A stretch of DNA of 64,000 nucleotides from Nannocystis bainbridge (GCF_028368995.1 NZ_JAQNDL010000001.1:2258001-2322000); one strand, 5' to 3'. Shown: positions 1-12,319, counted from the stretch's first letter. Numbers and translations: made by a program. Notes: generated by a model not told the origin, from the sequence alone.

Positions 1-1
1 C

Positions 2-349
2 TACCTCAGCTTCCTGTGGCTGTTCGGCTACGCGATCGGCGAGCGCCCGCTGCTCACGCTCGGCGTCCTGCTCACGATCGTGGCCATGCAGTTCGTCGGC
101 GTCGGCCTGCTCGGCGAGCTGCTGGTGCGCACCACCATCCGCTCGCAAGAGGTCTTCTCGATCCGCGACGAGCGCGAGGCGCCCGCGGCCACCCGCGCCG
201 CCATCTACGCCCAGCCGAGCCCGCAGCTCGGCCCCTCGGCCCCGCCGCTGGCCGGCCGTCAGCTGCCCGTCTCGGCCGCCGAGGTCATCAGCGAAGAGGC
301 GCAGACCGTCACTGTCCCGGGCAAGCCGAACCCGCCCGCGCGCCGCTGA
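2..349 (+). CDS. C-terminal part of a family 2 glycosyltransferase (partial)
   Basis: An open frame enters from the left edge and stops at 349. The visible 115 residues hold two hydrophobic segments, one ending near AIGERPLL and one around TIVAMQFVGVGLLGELL. A polar tail with RTTIRSQEVFSIRDE follows, then a proline/alanine-rich end. This layout, a pair of membrane helices then the RxxYxI/V-like R-x-x-x-V-F-S-I segment, is typical of the C-terminus of membrane-anchored polyprenyl-phosphate sugar transferases of the GT2/DPM1/ArnC kind. The catalytic domain lies outside the window, so the family call rests only on this tail. The next gene starts 14 bp downstream on the same strand and is a methyltransferase, consistent with a surface-glycan operon. 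Confidence 0.7.
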   Translation, partial: YLSFLWLFGYAIGERPLLTLGVLLTIVAMQFVGVGLLGELLVRTTIRSQEVFSIRDEREAPAATRAAIYAQPSPQLGPSAPPLAGRQLPVSAAEVISEEAQTVTVPGKPNPPARR

Positions 350-362
350 CTCCGGGACCCGC

Positions 363-962
363 ATGACCAGCGGCAACAAGCAGAAGCACGAGAGCAAGAA
401 CCCGGTCCAGCGCGCCCTCATCGCCCGCTTCAAGCGCGAGGCCGCGGCGCTGGTGCGGCAGGCCGCCCCGCGCACGATCCTCGACCTCGGCTGCGGCGAG
501 GGCTTCATGATCGAGGCCCTGCTGCAGGCCGGCATCGCCGCCGAGTTCACCGGCATCGACCTGTCCCACGGCGCGATCGCCGACGCCCGCGCGCGCATCG
601 GCGGGCGCGCCAACCTCGAAGTCATGGACGCGCGCCAGCTCGTCGACGACGGCCGCAGCTTCGACCTGGTGATGATGCTCGAGGTCCTCGAGCACATCCC
701 CGCGCCGGCGCAGATGCTGCCGGTGTTGCGCCGCCTGGCCCGCCAGCACGTGCTGCTCAGCGTCCCGCGCGAGCCGTTCTTCTGCGCCCTCAACTTCATG
801 CGCGGCAAGAACCTCGTGCGCCTCGGCAACGACCCCGAGCACGTCAACCACTGGGGCCGCGCCGGCTTCCACCGCTTCGTCGCCCGCGACTTCGAGGTCC
901 TCGCCGCCCCCGGCGTGTTCCCGTGGACGATGATCCTCGCCCGCCCGCGCAAGCGCGACTGA
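363..962 (+). CDS. Class I SAM-dependent methyltransferase
   Basis: This 199-residue protein has a classical Rossmann methyltransferase core. Motif I is LDLGCGEGF at residues 40-48. An acidic post-I strand (FTGIDLS) follows, and motif IV is FDLVMMLEVLEHI near residues 100-113. That EVLEHI form is typical of the Methyltransf_11/25 group found in glycan and lipid modification clusters. The substrate cannot be read from the sequence. It follows the glycosyltransferase end by 13 bp and is probably co-transcribed, so a role in tailoring a surface polysaccharide or its lipid carrier is likely. The N-terminus is basic and hydrophilic with no signal peptide, so it acts in the cytoplasm. Confidence 0.85.
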   Translation: MTSGNKQKHESKNPVQRALIARFKREAAALVRQAAPRTILDLGCGEGFMIEALLQAGIAAEFTGIDLSHGAIADARARIGGRANLEVMDARQLVDDGRSFDLVMMLEVLEHIPAPAQMLPVLRRLARQHVLLSVPREPFFCALNFMRGKNLVRLGNDPEHVNHWGRAGFHRFVARDFEVLAAPGVFPWTMILARPRKRD

Positions 963-1091
963 CGACGACGCGCCGACGTCGGGCCTCGATGCCCGCCACG
1001 CGGGCATCACGATCGCCGCCTCCGGGCGCGCCGCCATCACGACGATGACCGTCGTGACAGCGGGGCCGCAGCCGGCGCGCTCGACCGGGCG

Positions 1092-1418
1092 TCAATCGAC
1101 GTCGACGACTTCGCTGCACCCGTAGACGTCGCGCGCGACCTTCCAGCAGTCCGGAAAGCCCGCCGGCGCGACGCCGCCGTCGTGGCTGCGCAGGCACTTC
1201 CAGGGCTCGCGGGAAGAGGGCCAGACGGTCGCCCATTGCCGGCGCGTCGGACTGGCGTCGGACGACGCCGAGCAAGCTCGGGCCCGCGGGAGCTCCGTCT
1301 CGCTGCCCTCGGGTTGTGGCTGGGCGAACTCGTCGGGCTGAGCCGCCTCGGTCTCGGGCTCGACAAAAGCGGCGACGGCGCTCAGCAGCGCCGCCTGGAT
1401 ACTGGAAACGAACAACAT
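1092..1418 (-). CDS. Small exported protein, unknown function
   Basis: An open frame of 108 residues if translation starts at the ATG ending at 1418. That start is preferred because a perfect Shine-Dalgarno AGGAGGT lies 6 nt upstream; a start ten codons earlier lacks it. The N-terminus MLFVSSIQAALLSAVAAFV looks like a short signal peptide. A Glu/Pro/Gln-rich linker follows, then a C-terminal half with four cysteines (one after residue 40, then WKCL, PDCW and YGCSE) and several tryptophans, suggesting a small disulfide-bonded extracytoplasmic domain. I do not recognise a family. It stands alone, converging on the methyltransferase gene. The signal peptide and RBS make it more credible than its length alone. 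Confidence 0.55.
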   Translation of the reverse strand: MLFVSSIQAALLSAVAAFVEPETEAAQPDEFAQPQPEGSETELPRARACSASSDASPTRRQWATVWPSSREPWKCLRSHDGGVAPAGFPDCWKVARDVYGCSEVVDVD

Positions 1419-1631
1419 CGGATCTACCTCCTGTGATTTCGCAGCCATCGCAGCATGGTCGACGGCAGTCCAACGATGAGGAGGTTCCTCCGTACCCGCC
1501 AGCGACCGACCGCAAAAATTGATCCGTGCCTGCCGAGCAGGCTCGGCCTGTTCGACCCGGGTTCAAGGATGGCCTCGCGCGCGAGCGACCGCCCAGATAG
1601 GCGGAGCGCCTGCAACGTCCGGTCGACGCCG

Positions 1632-1769
1632 TCGCAGTGTCACCGAGCCTCACGCGCCACCTCGCGCGGCCTCGACTTCACGCGAACGGCAGATCGATCA
1701 CCACCATCGCAGTGTCACCGGGCCTCACGCGCCACCTCGGCTTCACGCGAACGGCTGATGATCACCACC
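1632..1769. repeat. Two tandem copies of a 75-bp unit
   Basis: The phrase beginning TCGCAGTGTCACCG recurs after exactly 75 bp (1632 and 1707). Both copies continue with CCTCACGCGCCACCTCG, then CTTCACGCGAACGGC and an ATCACCACC tail. The second copy has lost about 10 bp internally. The repeat fills the space between the start region of the small exported gene and the 3' end of the ketopantoate reductase gene. I see no gene in 1419-1775. Confidence 0.7.
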
Positions 1770-1775
1770 GATGTC

Positions 1776-2726
1776 TCATCGTTCCGCTCCACGCCCGAGC
1801 TGCTCGCGCGCCGCCACCAATCGTGCCACCGCCGCGTGCGTCGGCGCGGACAGCCCGTGCCGCTCCGCCAGCCGGGCCACCGCCCCATTTAAAAAGGCCA
1901 TCTCCGTCGCCGCCCCGCGCCGCAGGTCTTGCAGCATCGCGTTGTCGTTCGCGCGCGTCTTCTCGGTCGACGTGAACACGCGCCCCAGGTCCTCGTCGCG
2001 CAGCGTCACCCCCTCCGCGGCCGCCACCACCCGCGCCTCCGCCAGCAACGTCCCGGCCAGCGCCCGCAGCTCGGGCACGTCGAGGATCGCCCCGTTGGCC
2101 GCGCCGAGCAGCGCACACGGCCCGCTGACCGCCAGGTTCCACAGCGACTTGCGCCACTCGCACGCCGCGATCGACGTCGCCACCGTCACCGGGTAACCCG
2201 CGCCCGCCAGCAGGCCTTGCATTTCGGACATGTGCGAACAGGCAGGTTCGTCGTCGGCCGCCAGCTCGAGCTGGAACACCCCGGCCACGCGCACCGTCGT
2301 CGGCCCCGTCAGCCCCGCCCCGAGCCAGCAGGCTACCCGCACCAGCGCCGCCCCGGCCAGCCGCTCGCGGGCGAGCCCCGCGATCCCGAGCCCGTTCTGA
2401 CACAGCCCGATCGCCTGCCCCGGCCTCACCCGCGACCGCAAAGCATCGAGCGTCTCGCCCAGCTGCGTCGCCTTGACCGCGACCAGCACGATCGCCTCCG
2501 CCGGCACCGTCCACGCCCCCGCGAAATCGACCACCGGCACCCGCGCCTGCCGCTCCTCCGCCCCTGTCAGCGCGAACCCCTCGCTGTTCAGCGTCACCAC
2601 CCGCGGCCCGCGAGCGACCAGCGTCACCGCGGCCACCTCGCTCAGCCGCGCCGCCAGGTGCAGGCCGACTGCACCGGCGCCGAAGATCCAGATCGCTCGA
2701 GGAGGGGTCGCGCTCGTGAGCTGCAC
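1776..2726 (-). CDS. panE: 2-dehydropantoate 2-reductase (ketopantoate reductase)
   Basis: This 316-residue protein matches the ApbA/PanE family in length and motif order. An N-terminal Rossmann GAGAVG (residues 16-21) binds NADP. A VAVKATQ segment carries the conserved lysine at about 85. CQNGLG is at 109-114, and the C-terminal helical domain has the WRKSLWNLAVSGPCALLGAANG-type segment with the catalytic lysine near 193. The enzyme reduces 2-dehydropantoate to pantoate in pantothenate/CoA synthesis. The other pantothenate genes, panB and panC, are about 29 kb away, so this gene is unlinked to them. Members of the family also act on other 2-oxoacids, so the symbol is an inference. The segment ACSHMSEMQ near 163-170 is encoded by a copy of the dispersed CATG-type element. 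Confidence 0.8.
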   Translation of the reverse strand: MQLTSATPPRAIWIFGAGAVGLHLAARLSEVAAVTLVARGPRVVTLNSEGFALTGAEERQARVPVVDFAGAWTVPAEAIVLVAVKATQLGETLDALRSRVRPGQAIGLCQNGLGIAGLARERLAGAALVRVACWLGAGLTGPTTVRVAGVFQLELAADDEPACSHMSEMQGLLAGAGYPVTVATSIAACEWRKSLWNLAVSGPCALLGAANGAILDVPELRALAGTLLAEARVVAAAEGVTLRDEDLGRVFTSTEKTRANDNAMLQDLRRGAATEMAFLNGAVARLAERHGLSAPTHAAVARLVAAREQLGRGAER

Positions 2727-2832
2727 CCGTACGCCTTAGCACATCACGCGACGTCACGTGCCCCGGCGAAAATCCTTCGCGCGCCACCGCGGCGGCGACC
2801 GACCATCTTCATGCACGTCCGAGGTGACGCGC

Positions 2833-2952
2833 ATGTTGGTCGCATTCTCCACCGTCTCGATCCTCTCCATCGTCGCATTTTATAACGGGCTCCTGCTGGC
2901 CGCGCTGGCCCACTATCTCTGGCGCCACCGCGGCCTCCCGTGGCAGCGCTGA
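2833..2952 (+). CDS. Small single-span membrane protein (39 aa)
   Basis: A short frame starting at the ATG at 2833 encodes a 39-residue protein. It has one strong hydrophobic helix (FSTVSILSIVAFYNGLLLAALA) followed by a basic, tryptophan-containing tail (HYLWRHRGLPWQR). A GAGGTGA sequence just upstream is a plausible ribosome-binding site and decides this start over an upstream in-frame ATG. Helix then positive tail predicts one membrane span, with the C-terminus probably cytoplasmic. It lies alone between two minus-strand genes. No family is recognised, and small size keeps confidence moderate. Confidence 0.45.
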   Translation: MLVAFSTVSILSIVAFYNGLLLAALAHYLWRHRGLPWQR

Positions 2953-3100
2953 AGCAGGTGCCACGCGCCTCGCGTCCCATCGCAAGGAGGCGATCGCTTT
3001 TGCCCGCACGCACCACGCCGTGAACCCCGCGGCGCCCCTCACCCGGAGCGCCGCAACGGCGCGCCGAGGTTCCAAACGGGCTCACCCGTGCGCGCTCGTC

Positions 3101-3730
3101 TCAGCCGTGGACTGCGCGTGGGTCGTCGCTCATCAGCAGCGGCCCCTCTTCGGGCGCGTCGATCACCAGCACCCGCCGACCGTCGCGGATCTCCGCGCGC
3201 ACCAGCCCGAGCACCGTCACCTCTTCGCCCGGCTCGATCACCCCCTCCTCGTAGCGAATGGCGATGTTGAGCCCGATCATGTTGACGCTCTTCAGCTCGT
3301 GGCGGCGCAGGAACGCCTCCTCGATCTCGCTCGCGTCGTCGAATGTGCCCGAGCGCGTGTGCAGGTCGCGGACCACCGCCACCCGCGGCACGCTCGTCAC
3401 CACCTGCAGCCTGCCGGTCCCGTCGTCGATCGAAAAATCGACGTAGCGCTCCTCGCGGGCCACCTCGCGCCAGTAGTTGCGCCCCGTCTCCTGGTCCACC
3501 GTCGCCAGGTAGTACACGCTCGCGCGGCCGGACAGCGGCGCCTGCAGCACGCGCTCGCCGGCCACCACCCGCCCGCTCACCCGCGCCACCTCGCCCTCGC
3601 GCAGCCCGCGGATCGGCGTCAAGGGCCGCCGCTTCAGCGTGCGCCGCGTGCGGGCGTCGTTCGACAGCGCAAAGGACAGCCCGGCCCCGACGATGAGCGC
3701 GGCGGCGACGACGAGGATCGGTGCAGGCAT
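3101..3730 (-). CDS. GIDE-domain-like membrane protein
   Basis: The 209-residue product starts with one hydrophobic helix (ILVVAAALIVGAGLSFAL). Next comes a basic stretch and then an OB-fold-like region. GEVARVSGRV, LSGRASVYYLATVDQ, ERYVDFSIDDGTGRLQV and YEEGVIEPGEEVTVLG occur in the order seen in the GIDE domain, the membrane-facing part of MUL1-type E3 ligases and of many bacterial proteins. There is no RING domain, so no ligase activity is implied. Bacterial GIDE-like proteins have no settled function. The gene is monocistronic, and the next minus-strand gene ends 370 bp upstream of its start. Confidence 0.65.
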   Translation of the reverse strand: MPAPILVVAAALIVGAGLSFALSNDARTRRTLKRRPLTPIRGLREGEVARVSGRVVAGERVLQAPLSGRASVYYLATVDQETGRNYWREVAREERYVDFSIDDGTGRLQVVTSVPRVAVVRDLHTRSGTFDDASEIEEAFLRRHELKSVNMIGLNIAIRYEEGVIEPGEEVTVLGLVRAEIRDGRRVLVIDAPEEGPLLMSDDPRAVHG

Positions 3731-3869
3731 CGGCGCCGCATCCTAGCACGACCGCCGGCGGGCCTGTCTGGGCCCGCCACCGCCCCGGCGAGCCCTCCGA
3801 GCCCCGTCCTGCGCGCCGGCGAGCCCCCGCGCGCCCTCGCCCCGCTCGCCCGGGCGAGGCCCGAAGGCC

Positions 3870-4145
3870 ATGTCCCTCGAGACACATCATCTCCCGCGCA
3901 GTCGGGGCGATGACTCGAAGAATTATCCCTCGCCCTACCATACACATGTCCCCGAGACCATGTCTCGAAGGACATGTCATCCTACCCCCTCCTCACCCCG
4001 CGCACCCCATGCCCCTTGCGACCTGGGACGTTGGCGACGCGCCCGACGTCGCGAATCACATGTCCCATGCGACATGTGATTCGGACCGACACCCACGTCT
4101 CCACCTCCCAAAGTACATGTCCTTCGCGACATGTCCCGAGAAACA
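3870..4145. repeat. Cluster of CATGTC-N6-GACATG palindromes
   Basis: Four perfect copies and several degenerate ones fall in this gene-free stretch next to the 3' end of the kinase gene. Perfect cores are at 3870-3885 (ATGTC arms), 3959-3976 (CATGTC arms), 4054-4081 and 4115-4134 (ACATGTC arms). The 4054-4081 copy is the longest: 11-bp perfect arms AATCACATGTC and GACATGTGATT around six bases. CATG occurs at 3945, 3959 and 3973, at 4059 and 4073, and at 4116 and 4130, always 14 bp apart. There is no T-run, so these are not ordinary intrinsic terminators. The rest of 3731-4148 shows nothing else. Confidence 0.85.
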
Positions 4146-4148
4146 TCA

Positions 4149-7634
<3,486 letters not shown>

Positions 7635-7704
7635 CGCCAGGCGAGTGCTGGTTGTCGCGAGTTTGATCGGTGAAAAACGCCGACTTTGGCGCGCGCGATC
7701 TCGC

Positions 7705-8361
7705 TCACTTGCGAGCGCGCAGGTAGCCGTCGATCTTGTCGCCGATGCTGCGCATCGCGCTGTCGAGGTCGCGCACCTGGCTGTCCCTCAGGTCAGGTTG
7801 GGCCAGCAGCAATTCCGTCGCCTCGCGCAGCCGCTCCCGCGCCCGCGCGATCCGACCGGCCATCGTCCCGCCTGGCACCGCGAACAGCTCGGCCAGCTCG
7901 CGCGCCGTCAGCTGCTCGTACTCCTTCAGCTCGAGCACGATCCGGTCGTCGAGGCTCAGCCCGCGCAGCGCCTGCGACACCACGTGCTCGATCTGCCGGT
8001 CGGCCAGCAGCGACGACAGCGACCCCTCCGTCGCCGGATCGATCACGCTCTCCTCGGCCGGGTCGAACGTCGGCCCGCGGCGCGAGCGGTGGCGGATGTG
8101 CTCGAGCAGCTTGTTGCGGGCGATGCCGAACACGAACCCCTTGAACGACGCCGTCCCGCCGCGGAACGCGTCGCGGCGGCGGCACAGCGCCTCGAAGGTC
8201 CCCTGGGTCAGGTCCTCGCAGGCGTCGCCGCTGACCTTCGAGAAGAAGAACCGGTACACGCTCGCGTAGTGGCGGGCGATCAGCGCCCGCCCGGCCGCGA
8301 TCGTCCCGGCTTGCCACGCGTGGAGGAGCGAGAGGTCGTCTTCGCCGGGCTCGGGTCCCAC
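7705..8361 (-). CDS. ECF-like RNA polymerase sigma factor
   Basis: The protein of about 218 residues has sigma-70 region 2 (HYASVYRFFFSKVSGDACEDLTQGTFEALCRR, then GFVFGIARNKLLEHIR) and region 4 (LRGLSLDDRIVLELKEYEQLTARELAELFAVPGGTMAGRIARARERL). There is no region 1 or 3, as in ECF sigma factors. I place the start at a GTG ending at 8361, which leaves a 10-bp gap to the flippase stop. A GTG at 8397 would add 12 residues and overlap the flippase by 26 bp. The kinase gene follows directly. In Myxococcota such sigma factors are often paired with a Ser/Thr kinase in place of a classical anti-sigma factor. Phosphorylation control here is an inference. Confidence 0.85.
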   Translation of the reverse strand: MGPEPGEDDLSLLHAWQAGTIAAGRALIARHYASVYRFFFSKVSGDACEDLTQGTFEALCRRRDAFRGGTASFKGFVFGIARNKLLEHIRHRSRRGPTFDPAEESVIDPATEGSLSSLLADRQIEHVVSQALRGLSLDDRIVLELKEYEQLTARELAELFAVPGGTMAGRIARARERLREATELLLAQPDLRDSQVRDLDSAMRSIGDKIDGYLRARK

Positions 8362-8371
8362 GCGACGATCA

Positions 8372-9859
8372 CTACTCGATCGCCGGCTCCGCGTCACGCG
8401 GCGGCGGCTTCAGGGCCGCCGACAGCGAGCGCGGCGTGATCCCCTCGGCCACCACCAGCAGCGCCACGAACGTCGCCATCGCCGCCCCCGCGGCCGCCAG
8501 CGCGCGCACCACCGGCAGCTCGACCCCGGCCACCAGCGCCCGCGCCACCGTGCCCGCGGCGATCGCCAGACCTGTCCACAAGGCCAGGCGCAGCATCGCC
8601 GCCGCGTAGCGACCGGCGCCGATCTCGAGGTGACGCAGGGCGAACCGCAGCAGCACCCAGAACGCGATCGGGTAGCCGATCACCCACGCCCACGCCACCG
8701 ACGCGTAGCCCAGCCGGTCGCCGAGCAGCACCGCCGCGATCGCGAACCACAGCGGCATCGTCACCGCCGCCACCGCCATGTACGTCAGCGTCAGGCTCGG
8801 GCGGCCGACCCCGTCGAGCAGCGGGGGCACCACCGCGCTGAGCGCCCGCAGCAGCGCCGCGATCGCCAGCACCCGCACCGCCACCGCCGCGCCGACCCAC
8901 TGCGCGTCGAGCAGCAGCAGCAGGTCGGGCGCCGCCGGGACCACGATCACCAGGAAGCCGGCGACGACGATGAAGCTGAGCCGCGACAGCTTCAAGAACT
9001 GCTCCGCCAGCACCGCCGGCCGGCCCCGCGCGCGCGAGAACGCCGGGAACGCCACCGACACCACCACCGTGCTGATGATGCGCGCCGGGTCGAGCGCCAG
9101 GTCGGCCGCCGCCTTGTAGAGCCCGAGCGCCGTGCGGCCGAAGAAGTGGCCGACGATGTAGAAATCGAGGCCGGTGTAGACGAAGAACAGGATCCGGCTG
9201 AACGAGGTCTTGAGCCCGAACAGCACCGCCTCGCGGGTCGCCGCCCAGTCGAACAGCAGCCGCGGCAGCCACGGCTGGAAGTACTGCACCCCCGCCGTCG
9301 TCACCAGCGTGCGCCCGATCGCCCCGGCGATGAAGCACCAGATCCCGACCAGCGGCGCCGCCACCAGCAGGGCCACGTTCTCGGCCACGCTGGCGAGGAA
9401 GCGGATCAGCGAGAACTCGCGGAACCGCAGCTCGCGGATCATCAGCGCCCCCGGCACCATGTAGAGGTTCTGCAGCAGCAGCTTGACGCAGTGCGCCTGC
9501 AGCATCCAGCCGACGATCGGCGCCTGGTAGTGGCTGGCGAGCAGCGGCGCCACGACGAAGAAGATCGCCGCCACGATCGTGAGCGACAGCAGCAGGTTGA
9601 GCCAGAACACCGTCGAGAGGCGCGCCGGCGTGTGGTCGCCCTGCTGCACCAGCGCCCCCGGCAGCCCCAGCTCGGTCGCCAGGTCGAGGATCGGGATCGC
9701 CGCCAGCGCCAGCGTGGCCACCCCGTACTCCTCGGGGGTGATCCAGATCGCCAGCAGCACCGCCTTGGTCGCCACGTCGCCCACGCCCATCAGCGCCGTG
9801 GCCGTGCCGACCCACGCCAGGCTCTGGTTGACGCGGACCTGCTCCTCGCGCTCCGACAT
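8372..9859 (-). CDS. Wzx-like polysaccharide flippase
   Basis: A 495-residue integral membrane protein with about 12-14 hydrophobic helices and the arrangement of the MATE/MVF polysaccharide-transporter family. Recognisable parts are ITPEEYGVATLALAAIPILDLATELGLPGALVQ near residues 40-75, and an internal region with FGRTALGLYKAAADLALDPARIISTVVVSVAFPAFSR. The latter is the conserved loop of O-antigen/teichoic-acid translocases. It would move a lipid-linked glycan unit across the inner membrane. The start MSEREEQ is chosen because it sits 2 bp after the preceding gene's stop; upstream codons in frame are shadow sequence. It is the last biosynthetic gene of the glycan operon before the sigma factor and kinase. 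Confidence 0.9.
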   Translation of the reverse strand: MSEREEQVRVNQSLAWVGTATALMGVGDVATKAVLLAIWITPEEYGVATLALAAIPILDLATELGLPGALVQQGDHTPARLSTVFWLNLLLSLTIVAAIFFVVAPLLASHYQAPIVGWMLQAHCVKLLLQNLYMVPGALMIRELRFREFSLIRFLASVAENVALLVAAPLVGIWCFIAGAIGRTLVTTAGVQYFQPWLPRLLFDWAATREAVLFGLKTSFSRILFFVYTGLDFYIVGHFFGRTALGLYKAAADLALDPARIISTVVVSVAFPAFSRARGRPAVLAEQFLKLSRLSFIVVAGFLVIVVPAAPDLLLLLDAQWVGAAVAVRVLAIAALLRALSAVVPPLLDGVGRPSLTLTYMAVAAVTMPLWFAIAAVLLGDRLGYASVAWAWVIGYPIAFWVLLRFALRHLEIGAGRYAAAMLRLALWTGLAIAAGTVARALVAGVELPVVRALAAAGAAMATFVALLVVAEGITPRSLSAALKPPPRDAEPAIE

Positions 9860-9861
9860 CC

Positions 9862-10515
9862 TCACTCCCGCCGCAGCACCGCGCAGCTGACCTGGTACGG
9901 GCGCGTCAGCCAGCGCAGCCGCGAGCCCGCGGTCCCGCTCGGGCTGTCCCGAAGGCCAGCCAGCTTGCGGAGGTCGCGGACCAGCAGCCACGGCCGGCGC
10001 AGCAGCTCGGGCGCGTAGCTCGGCCCGTCGACGACCTCGGCGCGGACCCGGCGCAGCTGCGGGAACAGCTCGCGTGACATGTCCTCGGGGTCAGGTCGAT
10101 AGTACGTGTCGATCGGGTCCGGGTGGTACGGGTAGCTGAACGGCACCGTGACGATCAGCAGCCCGCCGGCGGGCACCAGCGCCGCCAGCCCGCGGGCCAG
10201 CGCCGCGCGGTCGGTCACGTGCTCGAGCATGTTGCAGCACAGGATCGCCCGCGCCCCGACCGCCTGCAGCCGCGCGTGCCCCTCCGGGCTCAGCGCGTCC
10301 GCGGCGATGTCGACCCCTGGCAGCTGCTTCAGGTCGCTGTGCACCACCTCGGCCCCGCGGGCCCGCAGCGGCGCGAACACCTCGCGGTCGATCCACGGCT
10401 GCACGGCTGTCCTGAAGTGCAGGTCACTGCTGCCGAGGTTGAGCAGCGGCGTCAGCTCCGCGTCGCCCAGCTCCTGCAGCCGCGCCCGCAGCCACCGCGC
10501 CTCGACCTCAAGCAC
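9862..10515 (-). CDS. SAM-dependent methyltransferase of the glycan operon
   Basis: This 217-residue protein has a methyltransferase fold. A degenerate motif I (LLNLGSSDLHF, residues 25-35) is followed by CCNMLEHVTDRAALARGLAALVPAGGLLIVTVPFSYPYHPDPIDTYYRPD, the NxLEHV and P-G-G-L segment typical of the Methyltransf_11 group. Its start overlaps the stop of the epimerase gene by 8 bp and its stop lies 2 bp before the flippase start, so translational coupling is likely. The target is probably a sugar of the same glycan. Three stretches (LAGLRDSPSG, FRTAVQPW and PEDMSREL) are encoded by degenerate copies of the dispersed palindromic element. Confidence 0.8.
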   Translation of the reverse strand: MLEVEARWLRARLQELGDAELTPLLNLGSSDLHFRTAVQPWIDREVFAPLRARGAEVVHSDLKQLPGVDIAADALSPEGHARLQAVGARAILCCNMLEHVTDRAALARGLAALVPAGGLLIVTVPFSYPYHPDPIDTYYRPDPEDMSRELFPQLRRVRAEVVDGPSYAPELLRRPWLLVRDLRKLAGLRDSPSGTAGSRLRWLTRPYQVSCAVLRRE

Positions 10516-11344
10516 GGACCTGCTCCTCGGGCCAGCTCGCCACCGACTCGAGCCCGCCGGCCAGCGCGATCTCGGCGACGAAGCCGAGCCGCTCCTTCGC
10601 GCGGGTCGGGTCGAGCACGTAGCGCATCACCTCGCTGCCGCGGTACGGCAGCGCACCGAGGTCGACCAGCTCGGTGCGACCGACGCGCCACGCCAGCGCG
10701 CGCACCACCATCGCCACCGCCGACTCGATCCCCGTGCCCGCGTTGTAGACCCCGACCGGCGCGTCGGCCTCGGTGCAGCGCGCCAGCAGGCGGGCCACGT
10801 CGCGCACGTGCACGAAATCGCGGGTCTGCTCGCCGGGCGTGCACGCGAACCGCTCGCCGGCCCGCAGCGCCGCCAGCAGCGACGGGATCAGCATCCCTGG
10901 CCGCTGACCGGGCCCGTAGACCACCCCGGGCCGCACGATCACCGCCTCGATCCCCAGCCTCGCCGCCGCCGCGCGCACCTCGTCCTCGCCGCGGATCTTC
11001 GCCCGCGCGTACGGCGTGTCGCCGAGCCGCTGCGCGTCCTCGACGAACGGCACCGGCTGCAGCCCGTACACCTCGCCCGAGCTGACGTAGACCACCCGCC
11101 GGGCCCCGCGGGCCGCCGCGATCGCCAGCGCCCGCAGCGGCGCCGCCACGTGCGCTTCAGTCAACGCCGCCTCGCCGCCCTCGCGGCCGCCGCCGGCCCA
11201 GATCAGCGCATGAACTTCAGGACATGTCCGTTCCGCCAGGCCCTCGCGGCCGAACGCGACCACCGGCGCCGCCGCCAACGCGTCCGCCGCGGCGCGGCCG
11301 ATGAAGCCCCCGCCGCCGCCGATCGCCACGGCGGTGACCGTCAC
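10508..11344 (-). CDS. NAD(P)-dependent nucleotide-sugar epimerase/dehydratase
   Basis: A 278-residue short-chain-type sugar-nucleotide enzyme. The Rossmann motif is GGGGGFIG near residues 9-16. SSGEVYG carries the catalytic Ser, and YARAK fits the YxxxK pair. The sequence [11 protein letters not shown] is the usual substrate-binding strand. It overlaps the end of the CDP-glucose dehydratase gene by 4 bp. The likely role is to epimerise or reduce the 4-keto-6-deoxy sugar made by that enzyme, but the exact stereochemistry is not readable. The segment [10 protein letters not shown] is encoded by a copy of the dispersed element (around 11215). Confidence 0.8.
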   Translation of the reverse strand: MTVTAVAIGGGGGFIGRAAADALAAAPVVAFGREGLAERTCPEVHALIWAGGGREGGEAALTEAHVAAPLRALAIAAARGARRVVYVSSGEVYGLQPVPFVEDAQRLGDTPYARAKIRGEDEVRAAAARLGIEAVIVRPGVVYGPGQRPGMLIPSLLAALRAGERFACTPGEQTRDFVHVRDVARLLARCTEADAPVGVYNAGTGIESAVAMVVRALAWRVGRTELVDLGALPYRGSEVMRYVLDPTRAKERLGFVAEIALAGGLESVASWPEEQVRA

Positions 11345-12318
11345 GCCGCCCCCAGCAGCTCGCGATACCAGGCGATCGTGCGCTGCAGACCTTCGTCGAG
11401 CCCGTGGCGGGGGCGCCAGCCGAGCACCCGCCGCGCCTTCTCGGACGCCAGGAATTGCTCGCGGATCTCCCGCGACGCCTCGCCGAGGATCACCGGCGCC
11501 AGCGCGCGTGCGTCCATGTGGCCGAGCACGCGGTCGACGATCTCGAGCACGCTCTGCGGCCGCTCGTCGGAGAAGTTGAACGCCTCGCCGACCACCTCGG
11601 GCCGGTCCATCTGCTCGGCCAGCTCGAGGTACGCCGCCACCGCGTCGCCGACGTACACGTAGTCGCGTACGAACGTCCCGTCGCTGCGCACCACCGGCCG
11701 CTCGCCGCGGACCACCGAGCGCACCGTGCCCGGGATGATGCGGTTCCAGTTGAGGTCACCCGGGCCGAACAGGTTGCCGCAGCGGGTCACGCACACCGGC
11801 AGCTGGTAGCTGTCGAAGTAGCAGCGCGCGATCAGGTCGGTGCAGCTCTTCGAGCAGTCGTACGGGAACCGGCCCTCGAGCGGCGACGCCTCGGTGTACG
11901 GCAGCACCGGCTGGTCGCCGTAGGCCTTGTCCGAGCTGGCGACCACGACCCGCCGGACCTTGCGCTCGTTGCGTCGGCACGCCTCGAGCAGGTTGTACGA
12001 GCCGCGCACGTTGGCCTCCCACGTCGAGAGCGGGTTGCGCCCGGCGGTGCCGACGATCGTCTGCGCCCCGAGGTGGAACACCGCCTCGATCTCGTGCTCG
12101 TTGATCACCCGCTCGAGCAGCGGGTAGTCCTCGAGCTGGCCCTGCACGCTGACGCAGCGGCGGTCGAGCCCGCGCCCGTGGAACAGGCTGCGCGGGACCC
12201 CGTCGCGGACCAGGCACACCGGCGCCGCCCCGCGGGCCAGCAGCTCCTCGACCATGTGGCTGCCGAGCAGCCCGGTCGCCCCGGTGACGAGCACGTTCTT
12301 GTCTGTCCAAAAGGACAT
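11341..12318 (-). CDS. rfbG: CDP-glucose 4,6-dehydratase-like protein
   Basis: 325 residues of the extended SDR family. GATGLLGSH (12-20) binds NAD, the SSDKAYG motif replaces the more common SSxxVYG, and YDCSK supplies the YxxxK. SSDK followed by an aromatic is the fingerprint of CDP-glucose 4,6-dehydratases. The gene lies directly after a glucose-1-phosphate cytidylyltransferase, which makes the substrate. The enzyme would convert CDP-glucose to CDP-4-keto-6-deoxyglucose, the entry to 3,6-dideoxy and related deoxysugars. It is a little shorter than Yersinia/Salmonella RfbG (about 357-360). The start codon lies inside a palindrome (12303-12318) that also encodes M-S-F-W-T. The gap to the preceding gene is 1 bp. 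Confidence 0.8.
   Translation of the reverse strand: MSFWTDKNVLVTGATGLLGSHMVEELLARGAAPVCLVRDGVPRSLFHGRGLDRRCVSVQGQLEDYPLLERVINEHEIEAVFHLGAQTIVGTAGRNPLSTWEANVRGSYNLLEACRRNERKVRRVVVASSDKAYGDQPVLPYTEASPLEGRFPYDCSKSCTDLIARCYFDSYQLPVCVTRCGNLFGPGDLNWNRIIPGTVRSVVRGERPVVRSDGTFVRDYVYVGDAVAAYLELAEQMDRPEVVGEAFNFSDERPQSVLEIVDRVLGHMDARALAPVILGEASREIREQFLASEKARRVLGWRPRHGLDEGLQRTIAWYRELLGAA
12303..12318. repeat. Palindrome overlapping the rfbG-like start codon
   Basis: TGTCC-AAAA-GGACA with outer C and T spans the first five codons of the dehydratase gene and the stop region of the preceding gene. In mRNA it could fold a hairpin over the start codon, so it might limit initiation unless translation from the upstream gene opens it. 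It is a perfect member of the dispersed family. Confidence 0.7.
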
Positions 12319-12319
12319 A

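Noticed and set aside
1182..1758. Several plus-strand frames in 1.2-1.8 kb
   Set aside because: They are shadows of the minus-strand small exported gene or run through the 75-bp repeat.
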